A stretch of 9,439 nucleotides of DNA from assembly GCA_024641445.1 (NCBI GenBank), contig JAHEDA010000078.1:1-9439 (forward strand), written 5' to 3'. Below the pieces are notes generated by a model. That model did no database searches. It saw only the letters and a program-made list of their open reading frames with translations, and was not told where the DNA came from. How positions within the stretch are numbered: the stretch's first letter is position 1; each line of letters starts with the position of its first letter. Made by a program: the position numbers and the translations under genes. Source of the DNA: Gammaproteobacteria bacterium. Its GTDB lineage: Bacteria > Pseudomonadota > Gammaproteobacteria > UBA6429 > Thiohalophilaceae. Below, piece after piece: positions 6,686 to 9,439 of the stretch.

Positions 6686-7144
6686 TTAGGGGCGAATATA
6701 CAGATAACCCTTCTGCTCCAGATGGATAATTTGAGCCACACCAGAGGGAACAACTTCAGCGTGTGCATCAATCTTGTTCTGGTCGATCTTCTTACCCTTG
6801 ATGGTGTTGGCACAGATCTGGAACTTCACACCACGATTGGCCAAACCGGCGATCGTATCCTTGAAATCATAGGGCTTGCCATCCTTATCTTTCTTACCCA
6901 TTGAGCCATCAACCAAGGCAAATGCACCTGAGCTGTGGGTCACAACGATGATCTCGACATTCTCATCACCGACTGCATTCAGGTGGTTCTTCACGTTACG
7001 CAGGGCGCCATCGGCACTGTTAATATCATCGAGATGATAAACGACCTTTTGTTTGTCATAACCGTTTTTGGCGGTACCTGCCTGGGCTGAAACGGCAAAT
7101 AGGGCCGCAATAGCCAGAATACCGGCCTTATAAAAGTTATTCAT
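6686..7144 (-). CDS. Secreted DsrE-family (COG1416-like) protein
   Basis: This is a 152-residue DsrE/DsrF-like protein with a Sec signal peptide, so it is predicted to be periplasmic. The signal is MNNFYKAGILAIAALFAVSAQA, with cleavage likely after A22. The mature part has the small alpha/beta sulfur-relay fold: KVVYHLDD (strand 1), VEIIVVTHSSGAFALVDG (strand 2 and loop), GVKFQICANTIKG with Cys111, and VPSGVAQIIHLEQKGYLYIRP at the end, the ending typical of the COG1416 group. Cys111 is the only cysteine and sits where family members have their presumed sulfur-binding cysteine. I chose the ATG at 7142-7144 because AAGGAG lies six bases upstream and the signal peptide starts there; an in-frame ATG further upstream at 7189 lacks these features. 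Its exact function is unknown. Proximity to soxYZ suggests a role in sulfur-compound handling. A sigma-54 promoter precedes it. Confidence 0.88.
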   Translation of the reverse strand: MNNFYKAGILAIAALFAVSAQAGTAKNGYDKQKVVYHLDDINSADGALRNVKNHLNAVGDENVEIIVVTHSSGAFALVDGSMGKKDKDGKPYDFKDTIAGLANRGVKFQICANTIKGKKIDQNKIDAHAEVVPSGVAQIIHLEQKGYLYIRP

Positions 7145-7205
7145 GTGCTCCTCCTTATGTTTAACAACAGAATTGCAGTGCATATACACTGTCTAGTCCT
7201 GTATG

Positions 7206-7222
7206 AGCAATTACTGTTCCAA
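7206..7222 (-). promoter_or_regulatory. Sigma-54 (-24/-12) promoter of the dsrE-like gene
   Basis: The minus strand reads TTGGAACAGTAATTGCT, against the consensus YTGGCACG-N4-TTGCW; only C to A in TGGCAC and the following G to A differ. GG (7219-7220) and GC (7207-7208) are exactly 10 bp apart. The start is expected near 7195, leaving a leader of about 50 nt before the ATG at 7144. The sequence lies between the regulator gene and its probable target, in the right orientation. Confidence 0.7.
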
Positions 7223-7249
7223 TAGCGTGGTGGAATATTTCTTGTTTTA

Positions 7250-7262
7250 TATCATGAAGTTA
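7250..7262 (+). promoter_or_regulatory. IHF-like site between operators and sigma-54 promoter
   Basis: TATCATGAAGTTA matches the IHF consensus WATCAANNNNTTR at 8 of 9 defined positions. It is centred about 61 bp upstream of the predicted dsrE-like start, between the palindromes and the promoter, where IHF normally bends DNA to bring an enhancer-bound activator to sigma-54 polymerase. The surrounding 7235-7300 is AT-rich, so a chance match is possible. Confidence 0.4.
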
Positions 7263-7303
7263 AATTTATAATCGAGAAAGAAAGTGAATCACAGAAAAAT
7301 ATA

Positions 7304-7318
7304 GGTGCAATTTGCACC
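7304..7318. promoter_or_regulatory. Perfect 15-bp palindrome, proximal activator site
   Basis: GGTGCAA-T-TTGCACC is a perfect inverted repeat with 7-bp arms, centred at 7311, about 116 bp upstream of the predicted sigma-54 start of the dsrE-like gene. That is a typical enhancer position for an NtrC-family activator, and such a regulator is encoded immediately upstream. On the minus strand it is followed by TATATTTTT, so it could also, or instead, act as a terminator hairpin for the regulator gene. Confidence 0.6.
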
Positions 7319-7335
7319 ACCAAATATATTAGACG

Positions 7336-7350
7336 AATGTAATTTACACC
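7336..7350. promoter_or_regulatory. Second, imperfect copy of the palindrome, distal activator site
   Basis: On the minus strand GGTGTAAATTACATT matches the proximal GGTGCAAATTGCACC at 11 of 15 positions, and the two changes in the core are symmetric, so TGTAA/TTACA stays palindromic. Its centre (7343) is 32 bp, three helical turns, from the proximal centre, placing both sites on the same DNA face. It contains the stop codon of the regulator gene. Confidence 0.45.
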
Positions 7351-8714
7351 ATATCAGCGGTATCTTCGTAACGACGTAATTTTCGCCACAATGTGGTTTT
7401 ATCTATACCGAGCAACCTGGCGGCTTCCGTCTTACGCCCATTGCAACACTTCAAGACATGACTGATATACTCCTGCTCGAGCACTATCAGTGGAATAAAA
7501 TCATCGTCCGAGAATTTCGTCCGTTGATACGCGTCTACAACAGCGTTCTCATTATTCTCGCCCCATGAAAGGATCGGGCCATCCGCAAGAATGACGCACC
7601 GTTCGATTGTATTCCTCAGTTCCCGTACGTTACCCGACCATTCTTTTTCGCAAAGCAGACGCATCGAGATGGGATCGAAACCCTGCACAACGCGATTATA
7701 ACGTTGAGATAATTCCTTTACGCTGCTATCAATAAGTGCCGGAATATCTGCTCGCCGCTCATGCAGGCTTGGAACCCGTATAGTTACCACATTTAGACGA
7801 TGATAAAAATCGTGACGAATCTGCTTAGCCTCAACCATCGCCTCAAGATCACGATTGGTCGCCGCGACAATCCGCAGATCTATTGGGATAGAGTTCGCGC
7901 CACCAACACGCATGATTTTTCGATCCTCGATAGCGCGCATCAGTTTCATCTGCATCGCATCAGATATATTACAAATTTCATCCAGAAACAGAGTTCCACC
8001 GCTCGCCTGCTCCATTAACCCGTAGCGACGCTGGGTTGCCCCGGTAAAAGAACCTTTTTCATGTCCAAATAGTTCGCTTTCCAGCAAGGTGTCACTCAAG
8101 GCACCGCAATCAATGGCGACAAATGGTTTATCTCTCCGTGGACTGTAATCGTGTAACGCTCTCGCAACCAGCTCTTTTCCTGTCCCGGATTCTCCAGTAA
8201 TAATCGCGCAACAATTTACTTCCGCCACTTTTTCTATAGTATTAAATAGAGTTTTCATAACCGGGGCTTCACCTATCATCCCAAACTGATTACGCTCCTT
8301 CTCCAGACGCTTTTTTAGAAGCCTATTCTCATTCCGAAGCCTGACTGCTTGAATAGTACGGCCAAGCAACAATCGTAATTCTTCAAAATCAAATGGCTTT
8401 TTTATAAAATCTGTAGCGCCACGCTTCATGGCCTCGACAGCATTTTCTACCGATGAGTAACCAGTCATAACCAGAACCGGTATTTCCGAATCGATTTCGC
8501 GCAATTTTGATAACAACTCAAATCCGTTCATCCCTGGCATGCGCAGATCCGTTATAACAACATCTGCACCCGAATTCTGAAACTCCTCCAAACACTTTTC
8601 AGCAGATGAGAAGACTTGACAAGAATAGTCTACCGAATCGCAGTTTCGTTGCATAACTTGCCCTGTAACTGCATCATCATCTACAAATAAAACACGGATA
8701 GAATCATCTATCAT
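7344..8714 (-). CDS. NtrC-family sigma-54-activating response regulator
   Basis: This 456-residue protein has the full three-domain plan of a sigma-54 activator. The receiver domain (about 5-120) has acidic residues D12-D14, phosphoacceptor D56 (VITDLRMPGMNG), T84 and K106 (FIKKPF). The AAA+ domain (about 145-375) has Walker A GESGTGKE (174-181), the sigma-54-contact loop GSFTGA (221-226; canonical is GAFTGA), Walker B TLFLDEI (241-247) and NVRELRNTIE. A Fis-type helix-turn-helix lies at about 412-450 (GRKTEAARLLGIDKTTLWRKLRR). It should, when phosphorylated, form a ring and drive open-complex formation at sigma-54 promoters. The start overlaps the kinase stop by 11 bp, so coupled translation is likely. 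Downstream lie two palindromes and a sigma-54 promoter. It has 11 cysteines, which seems many. The closest named relative cannot be set by eye. Confidence 0.93.
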   Translation of the reverse strand: MIDDSIRVLFVDDDAVTGQVMQRNCDSVDYSCQVFSSAEKCLEEFQNSGADVVITDLRMPGMNGFELLSKLREIDSEIPVLVMTGYSSVENAVEAMKRGATDFIKKPFDFEELRLLLGRTIQAVRLRNENRLLKKRLEKERNQFGMIGEAPVMKTLFNTIEKVAEVNCCAIITGESGTGKELVARALHDYSPRRDKPFVAIDCGALSDTLLESELFGHEKGSFTGATQRRYGLMEQASGGTLFLDEICNISDAMQMKLMRAIEDRKIMRVGGANSIPIDLRIVAATNRDLEAMVEAKQIRHDFYHRLNVVTIRVPSLHERRADIPALIDSSVKELSQRYNRVVQGFDPISMRLLCEKEWSGNVRELRNTIERCVILADGPILSWGENNENAVVDAYQRTKFSDDDFIPLIVLEQEYISHVLKCCNGRKTEAARLLGIDKTTLWRKLRRYEDTADMV

Positions 8715-9439
8715 TAGCAGCCTCTCTAAAGTCCGGTTGATTTACAACATGTATCAAACCCGCTAGTGGAAGAACAATATGCACACGAAGCCCTGCAGCT
8801 TCATTATTTTCCAATTCAATGCCGCCGTGATGTTCTTTGATTATTCCATAACTCACTGAGAGACCAAGCCCCGTACCCCCACCCTCTGGCTTGGTGGTAA
8901 AGAATGGATCAAAGACTTTTGATAGAATATCTTCTGCGATACCTGCTCCGGAATCTGTAATTTCTATATGAACAAATCCTTCAGTCTTATATGCCTCAAT
9001 GGTAATGTTTCCACCCGGTCTAGTTGCCTGCACCGCATTCAGCAACACATTAACCAACACCTGCTGAAGCTGATTCATGTCGCCATCCATAACTAACAAC
9101 GAATCAACCCTAAGCTCAAGCCTTAATCCGGCCGCATCAATTCTATGGTGAAGCAGTAGAGCGGTATCGTGTAAAAGCGAACTCATATCAAACGTCCGGA
9201 ATTCTGGCTGATTTTTCCTGGCAAAACTTAATATCCCTTGGACAACCCTCGCACATCGTTCCCCTTCTTTGTATAACATCCGCAGATCCTTTCGACTTTG
9301 CTCGTCTTCTTCTTTAGTGTTTTTCTCAATCAAACTTGCAAGCGACATTATATTCATTAGCGGATTATTTATCTCGTGACCTATACCGGCCGCCATCTGC
9401 CCAACGGTTGCAAGTCTTTCTGACTGTCTCGCTATATGT
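8704..9439 (-). CDS. Sensor histidine kinase, C-terminal part (cut by window edge)
   Basis: The last 244 codons are visible; the frame stays open to the right edge, so the sensor region and true start are outside. The visible part opens with RQSERLATVGQMAAGIGHEINNPL, a typical HisKA dimerisation helix; the phosphoacceptor histidine is coded at 9376-9378. The ATP-binding domain follows with the N box (LVNVLLNAVQA, fragment residues about 128-138), G1 box DSGAGI (about 162-167), F box FDPFFTTKP (176-184) and G2 box GGGTGLGLS (186-194). The HEINNPL and GGGTGLGLS forms are those of NtrB-like kinases that pair with sigma-54 activators. It has no receiver domain at its C-terminus. The stop overlaps the regulator start, so the pair forms one operon. 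The signal it senses cannot be deduced here. Confidence 0.93.
   Translation of the reverse strand, partial: HIARQSERLATVGQMAAGIGHEINNPLMNIMSLASLIEKNTKEEDEQSRKDLRMLYKEGERCARVVQGILSFARKNQPEFRTFDMSSLLHDTALLLHHRIDAAGLRLELRVDSLLVMDGDMNQLQQVLVNVLLNAVQATRPGGNITIEAYKTEGFVHIEITDSGAGIAEDILSKVFDPFFTTKPEGGGTGLGLSVSYGIIKEHHGGIELENNEAAGLRVHIVLPLAGLIHVVNQPDFREAANDR

Noticed and set aside
7145..7189. Fifteen-codon N-terminal extension of the DsrE-like protein
   Set aside because: It would bury the signal peptide and includes the strong AAGGAG that serves the ATG at 7142-7144.

Overview
The window looks like chromosome of a sulfur-oxidising gammaproteobacterium. Two things point there. The minus-strand order initiator tRNA-rimP-nusA-infB-rbfA-truB is the classic proteobacterial transcription/translation operon (metY-nusA-infB in E. 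coli), and its proteins read as gammaproteobacterial. Directly beside it lie soxY and soxZ, which encode the carrier of periplasmic thiosulfate oxidation, and a secreted DsrE-family protein. The genus cannot be fixed from the sequence alone.

Layout. 1-5537 (minus strand) is the core operon: initiator tRNA-fMet (5461-5537) with a strong promoter and GC-rich discriminator, a terminator after the tRNA, an internal extended -10 promoter, a second terminator in the rimP leader, then rimP, nusA, infB, rbfA and the first 110 codons of truB, which runs off the left edge. 5538-5750 is a divergent control region: the tRNA promoter points left and a sigma-54 type promoter points right toward soxYZ (5751-6569). 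Two terminators (about 6592-6666) separate soxYZ from a convergent minus-strand gene for a periplasmic DsrE-like protein (6686-7144). The dsrE-like gene has its own sigma-54 type promoter (7206-7222). Upstream of that are an IHF-like site and two 15-bp palindromes 32 bp apart. 7344-9439 (minus strand) encodes an NtrC-family, sigma-54-activating response regulator and, overlapping it by 11 bp, a histidine kinase whose N-terminal sensor lies beyond the right edge.

How it fits together (inference). The two-component system next to two sigma-54 promoters suggests a local circuit: kinase senses a signal, regulator binds palindromes with a TGCAAATTGCA-like core, and RNA polymerase-sigma-54 transcribes soxYZ and the dsrE-like gene toward each other. 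As I recall, a sigma-54-dependent two-component system controlling sox genes is known in Acidithiobacillus caldus (TspS-TspR), so the principle has precedent. The distinctive elements here are the operator sequence, the secreted single-cysteine DsrE-like protein as a second target, and the placement against the initiator-tRNA operon. The signal sensed cannot be read from this window.
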